A DNA stretch of 64,000 bases from positions 9,486,001 to 9,550,000 of the forward strand of contig NC_090133.1 in NCBI RefSeq assembly GCF_040581485.1, given 5' to 3'. This DNA comes from Linepithema humile. Its lineage: Eukaryota > Arthropoda > Insecta > Hymenoptera > Formicidae. Position 1 is the stretch's first letter; each line of letters starts with the position of its first letter. The position numbers and the translations under genes were made by a program. The notes beneath the pieces were generated by a model that had not been told where the DNA came from, searched no databases, and saw nothing but the letters and a program-made list of their open reading frames with translations. Shown piece after piece: positions 1-9,776 of this stretch.

Positions 1-168
1 AGTAGCTGTCTGAGATAGCTTCTGTTTGCCGATGAGATCATCATTGCCCCTCTTGCCGCTCGCCCCTCTCTGCATTTGCCCCTCTTGTCGCTCGTCCCTC
101 TCTGCATTTGCCCCTCTTGCCGCTCGACCCTCTTTGCGCATGAGGTAACTTTCTCTCTATAGATCTTG
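1..168. mobile_element. MITE of the CAAGATCT family, copy 1 (cut by window start)
   Basis: The right end carries the inverted repeat seen at both ends of the copies at 13876-14104 and 18242-19286 (TGAGGTAAC, then CTCTCTATAGATCTTG). The interior has the same Ccctcttgccgctcg-type short repeats. The left end lies outside the window. A second fragment of the same terminal repeat sits at 231-249, where it is cut by a different element end at 250. Confidence 0.75.
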
Positions 169-382
169 TGTTCAACTATGCTCTTCTGCTGTGTCGAACT
201 GTGCCGTAGCGTGTCATTGTTGGAAAGCACCAAGATCTATAGACAGAAGTAGGGATGGGCGATGCTAAAAAAAAGAATCTACTTTAAAATAACCGATTAT
301 CAAAAATAACCAATTTTTATAAACGATTATTTCTTGAAAACATCGACGATGTTCGATTAATTTCTAATTTTTATAACAGGCC

Positions 383-513
383 TGGTTTACACCGTTTAGT
401 ACGTATACCAAGTACTAAATCTGCTACTTTGATTGGTGTAAATTTTACACTAAACAATTTATACTTATCAGAGAAGCAGATTTAGTACGCATACTAAACG
501 ATCGGTGTAAACA
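383..513. repeat. Palindromic MITE, about 131 bp
   Basis: The left arm TGGTTTACACCGTTTAGTAC is mirrored by the right arm ending in GATCGGTGTAAACA. There is no coding capacity. The TSD is not clear, so the superfamily is left open. Confidence 0.6.
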
Positions 514-1146
514 AGATTCTAAACAAATCTGAAGCTCATATCAGACTACATATAAAAGATTAAGGCCTGTTCTACAATAGAGTCGTAAACCGTAAGTCGT
601 AAAAAATTCATCAATCACAGACTACGTTTACACGTCACCCATAATCGGGTTTAATAACATCTGTTGTAATAAAACTGGCCAATCACAGCTATTCCTCTGA
701 AAAATAAATTGACTGTGATTGGTCAGTTTCATAACTACAGATGTTATTAAACCTAGAGAGAGACCCTAAAAAAAGAGACTCGCCAACTCGTCACGTGACT
801 GTTAGTGGACTCTGATTGGCTGGTGTATGAATCGCACATTTGTGCCCCGTGTGCACCATAAAGCTACACTGAACTACACTATAACCTATTTTAATGAAGT
901 GTGATGTGGTTACGTACGTAATGATTAGTGATGATTATATACGGATATATATTTTTAAACATCTATTGTTGGTAAGTTAATTATCTTATCTAAGTAAAAT
1001 TATGAGAAAGAGCAATATATATTGTTATAAAAAAGCTTTCAATTGATAAATTTAGACGCTTTATAGTAAATAAGTAGTATGAAAGTTAGAGATCTATTTC
1101 ATTAATAATATAATTCTTATCATAGATTTGGATCTTATATTTTGCA

Positions 1147-1542
1147 ATGCCATACATCTGCTGCGCATCGAGGTGCTTCAATAAATCCGGTGAAGGATAT
1201 GCATTAGTGCGATTCCCTAAAGAAGACCAATATCAAAAAGCATGGTTAGATGCTGTTTGGGGCAAGAATGCGTCAAAACGTTCCCTGGAAAATCTTAGAT
1301 TGTGTGAAGTGAGTGTACATCATAAAAATGTTATGCAAAATCAAATAAAAATAGTTTTAAAAGTGTTTCTCCATTTTCAGGTACACTTTGAGCCATCCGA
1401 TTTTTTGGTAGTGGGTCGCCGGAAAGAAATAAAAAAAGATGCAATACCATCACGCTTCTGTCGTTGTTCTTCTGACAATTTTACAACAAATCGCAAGCAA
1501 AGAAGCGAAAGAAATAAGTTTCCTCTTTCTTCTGTTTTCTAG
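1147..1542 (+). CDS. THAP zinc-finger protein, two exons, intact (about 107 aa)
   Basis: Exon 1 (1147-1308) begins MPYICCASRC and ends at ...LRLCE. The intron 1309-1380 has GTGAGT and TTTTCAG borders. Exon 2 (1381-1542) begins VHFEPSDF. Splicing creates the THAP C-x2-H pair (CEVH) with its following HF, and the N-terminal cysteines give the first half of the C2CH site. AIPSRF near the end matches the AVPN-type box. THAP is a DNA-binding domain found at the N-terminus of P-element transposases. Here nothing follows it but a 30-residue basic tail, so a DNA-binding-only product is inferred. The 72-bp intron is itself open, so an unspliced product is also possible. The gene lies in one arm of a foldback element, and the opposite arm carries a broken copy. 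Confidence 0.7.
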   Translation: MPYICCASRCFNKSGEGYALVRFPKEDQYQKAWLDAVWGKNASKRSLENLRLCEVSVHHKNVMQNQIKIVLKVFLHFQVHFEPSDFLVVGRRKEIKKDAIPSRFCRCSSDNFTTNRKQRSERNKFPLSSVF

Positions 1543-1781
1543 ATTGCGATTTGCTATAAGAATGCTCTAAAATCTTTGGCGAAATATTATTTAAAGGAAG
1601 ACGATTTTCTGAAAGCCTCTTGCTATAAGAATGCTCTATTGAATATTGATGATTTGAATTCTGTGAAGTATCCAGTTTTGCTTTAATATTGCGCACATAA
1701 GTTTCCTTTTTCTTTCGCTTTCTTGCTTGTGATTTGTTGTAAGAATTGTCAGAGGGAACGACAGAAGCGTGATATTGCATC

Positions 1782-2225
1782 TTATTCTATTTCTTTTCGG
1801 CGACCCACTACCAAAAAATCAGATGGCTCAAAGTGTACCTGAAAATGGAGAAACACTTTTAAAACTATTTTTATTTGATTTTGCATAACATTCTTATGAT
1901 GTACACTCACTTCACACAATCTAAGATTTTCCAGGGAACGTTTTGACGCATTCTCGCCCCAAACAGCATCTGACCATGTTTTTTGATATTGGTCTTCTTT
2001 AGGGAATCGCACTAATGCATATCCTTCACCGGATTTATTAGCTGCGTTCGGCTGCGTTCGATTGCAAATCGGAGGCATCCGTTTGCTCTTTTACCTAGAA
2101 AATCTATACGTATACATGACGAATACTATAGATTTTCAAGGTGAAAGAGCAAACGGATGTCTCTGATTTGCAATGCCGAACGCAGCTAATGAAGCACCTC
2201 GATGCGCAGCAAATGTATATGGCAT
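1782..2225 (-). pseudogene. Mirror copy of the THAP gene, interrupted by a MITE
   Basis: On the minus strand the sequence repeats the THAP gene of the other arm: KSGEGYALVRFPKEDQYQK, then LCE, an intron, and VHFEPSDF. The start codon is at 2225-2223. The 146-bp MITE at 2041-2186 separates the first about 13 codons from the rest, so the copy cannot make a normal THAP domain. Confidence 0.75.
2041..2186. mobile_element. Palindromic MITE inserted in the THAP copy, probably mariner-type
   Basis: The arms GCTGCGTTCGGC and GCCGAACGCAGC are followed by a long hairpin around CCGTTTGCTCTTT. The uninterrupted arm of the foldback shows the empty site. TA lies immediately outside both ends, consistent with a TA TSD. 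Confidence 0.65.
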
Positions 2226-2462
2226 TGCAAAATATAAGATCCAAATCTATGATAAGGATTATATTATTAATGAAATAGATCTTTAACTTTTATACTACTT
2301 ATTTACTATAAAGCGTCTAAATTTATCAATTGAAAGCTTTTTTATAACAATATATATTGCTCTTTCTCATAATTTTACTTAGATAAGATAATTAACTTAC
2401 CAACAATAGATGTTTAAAAATATATATCCGTATATAATCATCACTAATCATTACGTACGTAA

Positions 2463-3153
2463 CACGGTGTAAGAATATAAGGTGATTTCACGACCATTGT
2501 ATTCTATCAAAAAATCTGTGATCAAGATGTCATAGTTAAGGCATGTCACACAAGGTGTCACGTTGGTGCAAGATCCCAAGTAAAAAAGGATAGAAGATGT
2601 GGATAGAAAAGGATAGATGATGAATCTCTAAAGCACATCTATATATAATTATAGTCCTAAATAATACAAATTTTTTAAAATAAAACTTTTAACATTGTGT
2701 ATAAAAATATATACTGACAAAATATTTTTTAATTTTTTTATAACAAATTATTCTTAGTTAAATTTGCAGAAAAAATAATTAATAATGTATTCCAGTCTTT
2801 ATAAAAAAATTAAGTTTCTTTAAGAAAATGAATATTTATAATTAAGTTCCGCAGGACAATAAAATTTTAATAAAATTTCTATATATATATATATATTTAT
2901 AGCGTTTTCGATTATACAGGATTTGAACGACCCAGGGTTGATCAATCACTATTTTACTATAAATGCAAGTCTTTCATTGGTGGAGAGGTTGCAATGACGT
3001 CATTAACCAACCCTGGGTCGTTCAAATCCTGTATAATCGAAAACGCTATTAAAGTCCCTCAACACGTAGCCACCTAGCGGTTCAATGTGAAACAATGACA
3101 GGAAAATCACAAAAATTTGTTGCCGTGAAATCACCTTATATTCTTACACCGTG
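2463..3153. mobile_element. P-like non-autonomous element, CACGGTGT family, copy 1
   Basis: The termini are CACGGTGTAAGAATATAAGG and its complement (30-bp TIRs in all). The 8-bp TSD GTACGTAA lies at 2455-2462 and 3154-3161, and the foldback mirror arm supplies the empty site. It hosts the 149-bp MITE at 2900-3048. A second copy in the opposite orientation ends at 16001. Confidence 0.8.
2900..3048. mobile_element. 149-bp Harbinger-like MITE, copy 1
   Basis: TIRs begin TAGCGTTTTCGATTATACAG, with roughly 40-bp arms. The 3-bp TSD is TTA (2897-2899, 3049-3051). The internal sequence is the same as copies 2 and 3 by eye. The TWA TSD is the PIF/Harbinger hallmark. Confidence 0.85.
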
Positions 3154-3807
3154 GTACGTAACCACATCACACTTCATTAAAATAGGTTATAGGCCAGTAT
3201 TCATAGTCATTTCTTATATTTAAGATCGTCTAATGGCCGGTTTATGCTTCGGTCTTAATCTTAATCTTAAGAGTTGATAACGTAGAATGCCATAAGGGCG
3301 TTTATACTTCCCTAGTCTTAATCTTAGTCTTAATCTTAATCTTGGAAAGATCCCATCTTTTAACTTTAGTCCCTAATGTCCTAAGGCCGGGCCAATGAGG
3401 TAAGTCTGACGTCCGACGCAGCACGAAACCGCGCGAAATAATGGTTTTCGATCCGTGTATATTTAAAAAATTATTCCTGATCGTATTCAATATTCAGCAT
3501 ATCTTTCATTAAAGAAAAGAAATGACCAGTTTCGTGTCTTTTTCGATTCAGTGGCCGAACAGCGTATCTCCGTTGTTTTTTTTTATTTTTTTTTTAATTT
3601 CTTAATAATACACATGCTGCATAGGCACTTGATAACAAAAGTGCTATTCCAAACATTAAAGTTTTTTGCCGCTGACAATTCATTTTAACATTCACTATAA
3701 TTTGCAGCACTGGGATCTATTACAATTTGTGGTTAGGTTAGGTTAGGTTTTGTTACATTTGCACATGCGTAGTCCGAATTTCCAGGGAAGCATAAACAAG
3801 TCCTTAA

Positions 3808-3966
3808 GGGCGGTATTCATAGTCCGTTCTTATATTCAAGATCGTCTTAAGCACGAACTTATATTCGCTCTCTTCGTCAGACACAATCTATGTGTGACGA
3901 AGAGAGCGAATATAAGTCCGTGCTTAAGACAATCTTAAATATAAGAACGGACTATGAATACCGGCC
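3808..3966. mobile_element. 159-bp GGCCGGTATTCATAG MITE
   Basis: It is a near-perfect palindrome with ends GGGCGGTATTCATAGTCCG and mirror. The TSD is TAA (3805-3807, 3967-3969). It has no coding capacity; the open frames here are read-through of the palindrome. Confidence 0.85.
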
Positions 3967-3986
3967 TAAGATTAAGTTAAGACTAA

Positions 3987-4145
3987 GGCCGGTATTCATA
4001 GTCCGTTCTTATATTTAAGATTGTCTTAAGCACGGACTTATATTCGCTCTCTTCGTCACACATAGATTGTGTCTGACAAAGAGAGCGAATATAAGTTCGT
4101 GCTTAAGACGATCTTGAATATAAGAACGGACTATGAATACCGCCC
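3987..4145. mobile_element. 159-bp GGCCGGTATTCATAG MITE
   Basis: Same length and palindrome as the copy 20 bp upstream, but in the opposite orientation. The TSD is TAA (3984-3986, 4146-4148). Confidence 0.85.
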
Positions 4146-4243
4146 TAAGACTAAGATTAAGATTAAGACCAAAGCATAAACCAGCCATTAAATATAAGAA
4201 CGGACTATGAATACCGGCCATAGTGTAGTTCAGTGTAGCTTTA

Positions 4244-4688
4244 GGCCGGCGTCACATAGAACCCGTAATCCGTAATCCGCACCGAAAGTCCGCAAAAGTT
4301 ACTAGGGATTGCGTCCGTAACGTTACGTGTGTTTTATCTCCTTGTGTCCCATGGAGCCGTAATTCCATGAAATTTCCGTAAAAGTTACTAAAAGTTACTA
4401 GTTATTACTAGTAATGCTTTTTTTAATTTTATTTATTTAACTAAATTTGACGATTTAATTAAAATTTTTGTTAAAATTATAATATATTCTGTAGTTTTCT
4501 TATGAATAAAATACAAATAAACAATTATAATTTGTTAAATAAAAAATAGTAATACCGTTACGTGTGTATTTACGGCTCCATGGGACACAAGGAGAAAAAA
4601 CATACGTAACGTTACGGACGCAATCCCTAGTAACTTTTGCGGACTTCCGGTGCGGATTACGGATTACGGGTTCTATGTGACGCCAGTC
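4244..4688. mobile_element. 445-bp Harbinger-like MITE (GTCACATA family), copy 1
   Basis: The ends are GGCCGGCGTCACATAGAACC and mirror, with long arms containing GTAATCCGTAATCCGCACCG. The TSD is TTA (4241-4243, 4689-4691). Related copies lie at 6347-7458 and 8033-11125. Confidence 0.8.
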
Positions 4689-4725
4689 TTATGGTGCACA
4701 CGGGGCACAAATGGGCGATCCATAT

Positions 4726-5444
4726 CATTGAGTAAAAAGAAACAGGAGGGAGCGTTTGGTTTAAAAGTGCGGACGGAAGTGACTATATAAAGTGGTCGCT
4801 CAAGATGGCCACTCAAGGGCGCCAATATTGAATGACTTGTTATGTTTAATTAGGAAATAATGTACAATTAAAAGAAAATAACTAAAATATGCAACAATAA
4901 TACCAAATTTTAATGGCGTTTTTCATTGGGATTGCACTCGTGCAGTATTTCCATAAGAGCAATGTTAAAATCTAAAATCTAAATTTATATTAAATCCTTC
5001 GTCCTTACAAAAATTTATCCATGCATTTCTTTGATCCGGATTTTTCGGAAACCTGTTTGTGAGTAAAAATTATTTAGTAATTATTGTGAATCTACAATTT
5101 CACAATACTATACATATGATTATAATCTCCAAAATAAAAATCTCATTATTGTTGATAATACTAACCGATGAAACGTTATTCCATGATTTCGAGCTGCTGC
5201 TGTTATGCCACAAGCTCTACAGTATATCATATTGATCGTTTATTTCCATACACTGTTGCATAAAAGACTATACACTGCATATTAATGCGTACGGCGTACG
5301 GTATGCCGCTTGCCGCTATGCTCGAGCATTCCCTCTCACTTTCAAAAAGTGGTCGCTCAAGATGGCTGCCATGACGTACATCCGTTCGCGGATTTACCTA
5401 GTCCTGGCTAGTATATGCTCCCTCCTGTTTCTTTTTACTCAATG
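4726..5444. mobile_element. P-like element with a THAP fragment, CATTGAGT ends
   Basis: TIRs are CATTGAGTAAAAAGAAACAG and mirror. The TSD is ATCCATAT/ATCCATAC (4718-4725, 5445-5452; 7 of 8 match). Inside on the minus strand are two THAP exons. It is inserted in the right arm of the foldback at 755-5520. Confidence 0.75.
4965..5230 (-). pseudogene. Truncated THAP gene, two exons
   Basis: Exon 1 (5230-5166) reads M-I-Y-C-R-A-C-G and ends ITFHR, giving the first zinc cysteines. A GT at 5165 and an AG before 5052 splice it to exon 2 (5052-4965). Exon 2 begins FPKNPDQRNAW, the conserved FPK...R..W block of THAP exon 2, and stops after NLDFRF. The second half (C-x2-H and the AVPN box) is absent, so the zinc site would be incomplete. 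It is too short to appear as a long open frame. Confidence 0.6.
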
Positions 5445-5789
5445 ATCCATACACCAGCTAATCAGAGTCCACTAACAGTCACGTGACGAGTTGGCGAGTC
5501 TTTTTTTTTAGGGTCTCTAATTAAACCTAATTATGGGTGACGTGTAAACGTAGTCACAAGCAAATTATAGAAAAATAATAGACTGTGATTGATTAATTTC
5601 ATACGGCTTAGGCCTGTTCTACAATACGTCGTATGTCGGCGTCGGATGTCGGACGCATGCGCACTCGGTTGTCGGCAGTCGCATGAAGCTGTCTGGAGTC
5701 GGTTGTCGTTATCGTAACGAGAGATGGTCAACTCTCATCTTTTCCGGCTTCCGACTTCCGATAGGCCTTACGACTGGATGCAAATATAA

Positions 5790-6211
5790 TATAAGAGATC
5801 ATGTAAGTGATCAAATTGTTGCACCGACATCCTTGTAAGTTTAAAAAACTCCTCATGATCATTTGTCCGAAAATATGTAAATAATGTTCGATGAGCACTA
5901 TGGGCGGTATTCATAGTCCGTTCTTATATTTAAAATCGTCTTAAGCACGGACTTATATTCGCTCTCTTCGTCACACATAGATTGTGTCTGACGAAGAGAG
6001 CGAATATAAGTTCGTGCTTAAGACGATCTTGAATATAAGAACGGACTATGAATACCGCCCTATGAGTTTGTCTTATATTTCTTGAAATATGTGGTTTTAC
6101 CCACCACCTTTTTGTTATTTTGCGTCTTTTTCTTAAACATAATCTAATTTTTGTTATATGTAACAAAATTAATAATAGATTTAAATAATTTCTCATCACT
6201 CTACTTTCCAT
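5790..6211 (-). pseudogene. Harbinger transposase N-terminus, split by a MITE
   Basis: From an ATG at 6211 the frame reads MESRVMRNYLN and then RRKITKRWWVKPHISRN, the basic RxWWV-P motif at the start of PIF/Harbinger transposases. The 159-bp MITE at 5902-6060 breaks it. The continuation (FFKL-RMSVQQFDHL in the other copy) is recognisable below 5898. There is no DDE domain in the element. Confidence 0.65.
5902..6060. mobile_element. 159-bp GGCCGGTATTCATAG MITE
   Basis: Ends GGGCGGTATTCATAGTCCG and mirror. The 3-bp TSD is TAT (5899-5901, 6061-6063). The paralogue at about 7735-7760 shows the unoccupied site. Confidence 0.85.
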
Positions 6212-6346
6212 TTTTATATTTGTTGTTGCACCGACTTATGACTATATTGTAGAATGACAAGTCGTATTCAGATCCGACATTCAACGTACGACAAACGACA
6301 AACGACATCCGACGCCGACATACGACGTATTGTAGAACAGGCCTTA

Positions 6347-7458
6347 GGCTTGTTCTAGGTATTTGGTCCGTAACATTACGTGTGTTTTTAACTCCTTGTG
6401 TCCAATGGAGCCGTAATTCCATAAAATTTCCGTAAAAGTTACTACAAGTTACTAGTTATTACTAGTAATGCTTTTTCTAATTTTATTTATTTAACTAAAT
6501 TTGACGATTTAATTAAAACTTTTGTTAAAATCATAATATATTCTGTAGTTTTCTTATGAATAAAATACAAATAAGCAATTATAATCTGTTAAATAAAAAA
6601 TAGCACTACCGTTACGTCTGTATTTACGGCTCCATGGGACACAAGGAGATAAAAACACACGTAACGTTACGGACGAAATACTTAGAGTCCCTATATATAG
6701 AGTCTGGCCACTCGATTAGTTTGGAAAAATATGGCGGCAGTATATGCATAGACGCATCTTGTGTTTACCATATTTATAGAATAAAACTTTCATTGACTAC
6801 ATCTTATTCGACTACAAATTGATAGTATTAATAAAAGCAGAGTGAAGCTTATAAAAGTAAGTACAATTATTTGGTATATGGTTTCTAAAATAAAATATCT
6901 AAGAATAATGATATTATAAAGAAGTAGGATTTGTCATAAAAATTGTAATTCTAACCTCACATTGTTTTTAATAGTTTTATTTACAATGAGTTTTATTTAA
7001 ATTATTAAATTTAAATTATTATATTTTATTATTATTTTATTATTTTAATTATTATATTTAAATTTATAATAAGTTTTATTTAAATGAGTTTTATTTATTA
7101 TTGTGATACAAACATTATTGTAATACTGAATATATAAGTAATAATAATATATACTGTATACTGTAATGATATGTTTTTAAGTATTATTAGTTAATTTTTT
7201 TTTATTTTTTAAATAAAAATTTCTAGAAAAGAATAATATTAATTGTTATTAATTTTTTTGTTCTATTTCTTTTCAAATTATTATACTTTCTATAAGAATT
7301 CCTATTGGTTCCGCCATGTTTTTTCAAACTTTATTTCGACCAATAAAAATAAACACAAGCGTGGCCAGACTCTATATATAGAGACTCAAGAAATACCTAG
7401 TAACTTATGCGGACTTCCGGTGCGGATTACGGATTACGGGCTGTATGTGACGGCACCC
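6347..7458. mobile_element. GTCACATA-family Harbinger-like MITE, copy 2, left end lost
   Basis: The interior and right end match the 445-bp copy at 4244 (GACGGCACCC followed by TTA). The left end is replaced by GGCTTGTTCTA, the terminus of a different family, so the left TIR was lost or converted. It is interrupted by the element at 6683-7389. Confidence 0.65.
6683..7389. mobile_element. TAGAGTCCC-type element with an 8-bp TSD
   Basis: The TIR TAGAGTCCCTATATATAGAG continues into GTCTGGCCAC and is mirrored at the right end. The TSD is GAAATACT/GAAATACC (6675-6682, 7390-7397). The interior is AT-rich with no convincing gene. P-like or hAT-like. Confidence 0.7.
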
Positions 7459-7461
7459 TTA

Positions 7462-8029
7462 GGCTTGTTCTACAATACGTCGTATGTCGGCGTCGGATGT
7501 CGTTTGTCGTTTGTCGTACGTTGAATGTCGGATCTGAATACGACTTGTCATTCTACAATATAGTCGTAAGTCGGTGCAACAACAAATATAAAAATGGAAA
7601 GTAGAGTGATGAGAAATTATTTAAATCTATTATTAATTTTGTTACATATAACAAAAATTAAATTATGTTTAAGAAAAAGACGCAAAATAACAAGAAGGTG
7701 GTGGGTAAAACTACATATTTCAAGAAATATGAGAAAAACTCATGGTGCTCATCGAACATTATTTACATATTTTCGGACGAATAATCATGAGTTTTTTAAA
7801 CTTACAAGGATGTCGGTGCAACAATTTGATCACTTACATGATCTCTTATATTATGTTTGCATCCAGTCGTAAGGCCTATCGGAAGTCGGAAGCCGGAAAA
7901 GATGAGAATTGACCATCTCTCGTTACGATAACGACAACCGACTCCCGACGGCTTCATGCGACAGCCGACAACCGAGTGCGCATGCGTCCGACATCCGACG
8001 CCGACATACGACATATTGTAGAACAGGCC
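7462..8029. mobile_element. PIF/Harbinger element remnant, copy 2
   Basis: It is an inverted copy of 5611-6343 without the MITE. TTA precedes and TAA follows. It sits between the right end of one GTCACATA MITE and the left end of the next. Confidence 0.75.
7594..7872 (+). pseudogene. Harbinger transposase N-terminal fragment (92 codons)
   Basis: The frame begins MESRVMRNYLN, then has RRKITRRWWVKLHISRN, a spacer with GAHRTLFTYFRTNNHEFF, and KLTRMSVQQFDHLHDLL. This order of basic RRWWV block, R.L...F and RMS...F..L is the conserved N-terminal region of PIF/Harbinger transposases. The DDE domain that should follow is absent, so the element was internally deleted. A truncated DNA-binding peptide is the most this could make. 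Confidence 0.65.
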
Positions 8030-8615
8030 TAAGGGTGCCGTCCACGGACTAAGGAATAGAGGGACTGAGTCTAAAGTCCTAGTTTAGGCGAGAGGAGATG
8101 GTAATTCAAGCGTGCGGGGGGGACTGCTTTCCGCCATATTGATGTAGCAATTCTCACACAGAGATTCTGTGTCTGTGACATGGTTACACTTGTGTAGTGG
8201 TGCCACTAGACATAACGAATGACAAGCGTAAAGAGATTAGGCGGTTTTATTATTGTTGTACTATAAATTTTATAAAATACTTTAACTTTTATTACTTTGA
8301 GGCTCTGTATACAGTAGACAAAATATTAGAAATAGCAATAATCATTTAATATTAAAAAGAGAAATTATTTTACATCTAACAAGAGAATAAAATATATTAA
8401 TTAGTTCCAATTCTTATTTCTTAATTCATGCATTAATTTTTTTAATTCTTTTTATTTTTAAAATAAATAATTCCAATTTCTTATTTCTAATATTTAATAA
8501 TTATTCCTATTTTTATTTTCTATTTCTATTTCCTATTTTGTTTATTGTGCGCAGAATCTGACTTTCATTTCTCACACATACGCAAATAGTGAGTTTTATG
8601 TGTGATGATTACTAA

Positions 8616-8764
8616 TAGCGTTTTCGATTATACAGGATTTGAACGACCCAGGGTTGATCAATCACTATTTTACTATAAATGCAAGTCTTTCATTGGTGGA
8701 GAGGTTGCAATGACGTCATTAACCAACCCTGGGTCGTTCAAATCCTGTATAATCGAAAACGCTA
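8616..8764. mobile_element. 149-bp Harbinger-like MITE, copy 2
   Basis: Same TAGCGTTTTCGATTATACAG ends and length as copy 1. The TSD is TAA (8613-8615, 8765-8767). Confidence 0.85.
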
Positions 8765-9499
8765 TAAACGAATACGGCGGCCTTCCCCCCTCCCGCCGCA
8801 AACGTGCTCCCCGGTATAGAGATCCTTAAAGGAGAAATCGGCAGAACGTTAACGATTTCTGATTGGTTCCGTCGCCTGGTGTAAAACCGGAAGTGTGAGA
8901 AAAAAAGAACATAGTAAGATAGGGAGAGACAGGGAGTAAGCGAGAGAGAAGGCACTATACCACGCTATGCTATGGCCTATGGCTATACTTATACTCAGCT
9001 ATACTGCATTACGTCTGTTAACCTGCGTAACGTGATATCGTGAACGTGTTGTAAGTTGTAAGTTTTAACGTGAGGACTGTTAAGAAATACTTTGTGCAAA
9101 GTATAAGGTATGTTATATTCTTGATTCTAAAATATAAACATCTGCGTAACTCTTCCGATATGATGTTTGTAAGCAATATAACCTCAAAAAAAGTTTTTCA
9201 TTTTTGTGTCAAGGTGGATAGATTGTACAATGCTTTTTTCGGCTTAGTATTTTATTTACTATTATTCTTTTGGAATCAACTTTGAGTAAGTTTATTACTT
9301 TTATTACTTTTATTTCAGATCTTTCAGATACAACCATATCCACCTCTCAAAGGAACTGCATTAAAATTTTATAAATAGAGGATACGAGACGTTTACAATC
9401 AAAAGATGCAGTTGGGAACTTCAATCAATCAAATTTATATTATCTATAGGTATTGTTCTATGCTGCAGAACGAGCAATTGTGATATAATGATGAAATTA

Positions 9500-9628
9500 C
9501 AGTACTGGACAAAATAAATCATACATCTTTCAACAATTTGAATTCATTAATGTAACTATTCTAAAAAAATAATAACAGTAATAAATTAAATTTATTGAAA
9601 GGTGTATGATTAATTTTATCCAGTATTG
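9500..9628. repeat. Tc1/mariner-like MITE, 129 bp
   Basis: Ends CAGTACTGGACAAAATAAAT and mirror (ATTTTATCCAGTATTG), flanked by TA on both sides. Confidence 0.6.
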
Positions 9629-9646
9629 TATAATATAAAATTTCCA

Positions 9647-9776
9647 AGGAGAACAGAAAGTCAAAATAATGTCATTTATCTTGTTGACCAAAAAATTACA
9701 AAAAACGTCATTTTTACATCATTTTTGCCATAAACAATGTCAAATTGACATTATTTTGATTTTCTGTTTTTCTTGG
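9647..9776. repeat. Short palindromic repeat
   Basis: Arms containing AACAGAAAGTCAAAATAATG and CATTATTTTGATTTTCTGTT form a hairpin. No TSD was assigned. Confidence 0.5.

Larger units (their letters stand above)
3192..4219. mobile_element. GGCCGGTATTCATAG-family element with nested copies of itself
   Basis: The ends are GGCCAGTATTCATAGTC and its mirror ending TATGAATACCGGCC. The 3-bp TSD is ATA, and the foldback mirror arm gives the empty site. Inside is a second inverted-repeat unit (GGCCGGTTTATGCTTCGGTC at about 3235, mirrored at about 4187). Within a TAAGATTAAGATTAAG tract lie two further 159-bp copies of the same family. Confidence 0.7.
755..5520. mobile_element. P-like foldback element with a THAP gene in each arm
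   Basis: It is flanked by an exact 8-bp TSD, TTAAACCT (747-754 and 5521-5528). The termini are GAGACCCTAAAAAAA on the left and its complement ending AGGGTCTCTAA. The arms are long inverted copies of each other (755 to about 1500 against the right half) and include a THAP exon pair. The right arm has been split by later insertions at 2041, 2463, 3192, 4244 and 4726. No transposase catalytic domain was found, so it is non-autonomous. The 8-bp TSD and the THAP domain fit the P superfamily; 8-bp TSDs alone would also fit hAT. Confidence 0.75.
564..5610. mobile_element. Harbinger-like palindromic element that hosts the THAP foldback
   Basis: The left end GGCCTGTTCTACAATA after TAA (561-563) matches the ends of the coding Harbinger-like copies at 5611 and 7462. 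The interior 590-754 is mirrored by 5521-5608 (GTCACCCATAAT..., ATCAATCACAG...). The arms are separated by the 4.8-kb P-like element at 755-5520. The right TIR is not intact, because another copy of the family lies there. Confidence 0.45.
5611..6343. mobile_element. PIF/Harbinger element remnant, copy 1
   Basis: The ends are GGCCTGTTCTACAATACG and mirror. The TSD is TTA (5608-5610, 6344-6346). Without the inserted 159-bp MITE it is about 571 bp, the same as copy 2 at 7462-8029, which lies in opposite orientation. The minus strand encodes the N-terminus of a Harbinger transposase. Confidence 0.8.

Noticed and set aside
3731..3748. TTAGG repeats (insect telomere motif)
   Set aside because: Only about three units, inside a transposon; the CCTAACC run at 61851 is even shorter. 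Far too short for a telomere or interstitial telomeric array.
4015..6211. Repeated RAVFIVRSYIQDRLKHEL peptide in many frames
   Set aside because: It is the translation of the 159-bp MITE palindrome and appears wherever that MITE lies. Not a protein domain.
9070..9285. 71-codon frame in the TAGAGATCC element
   Set aside because: Composition is ordinary AT-rich random frame; no motif and no splice-linked continuation found.
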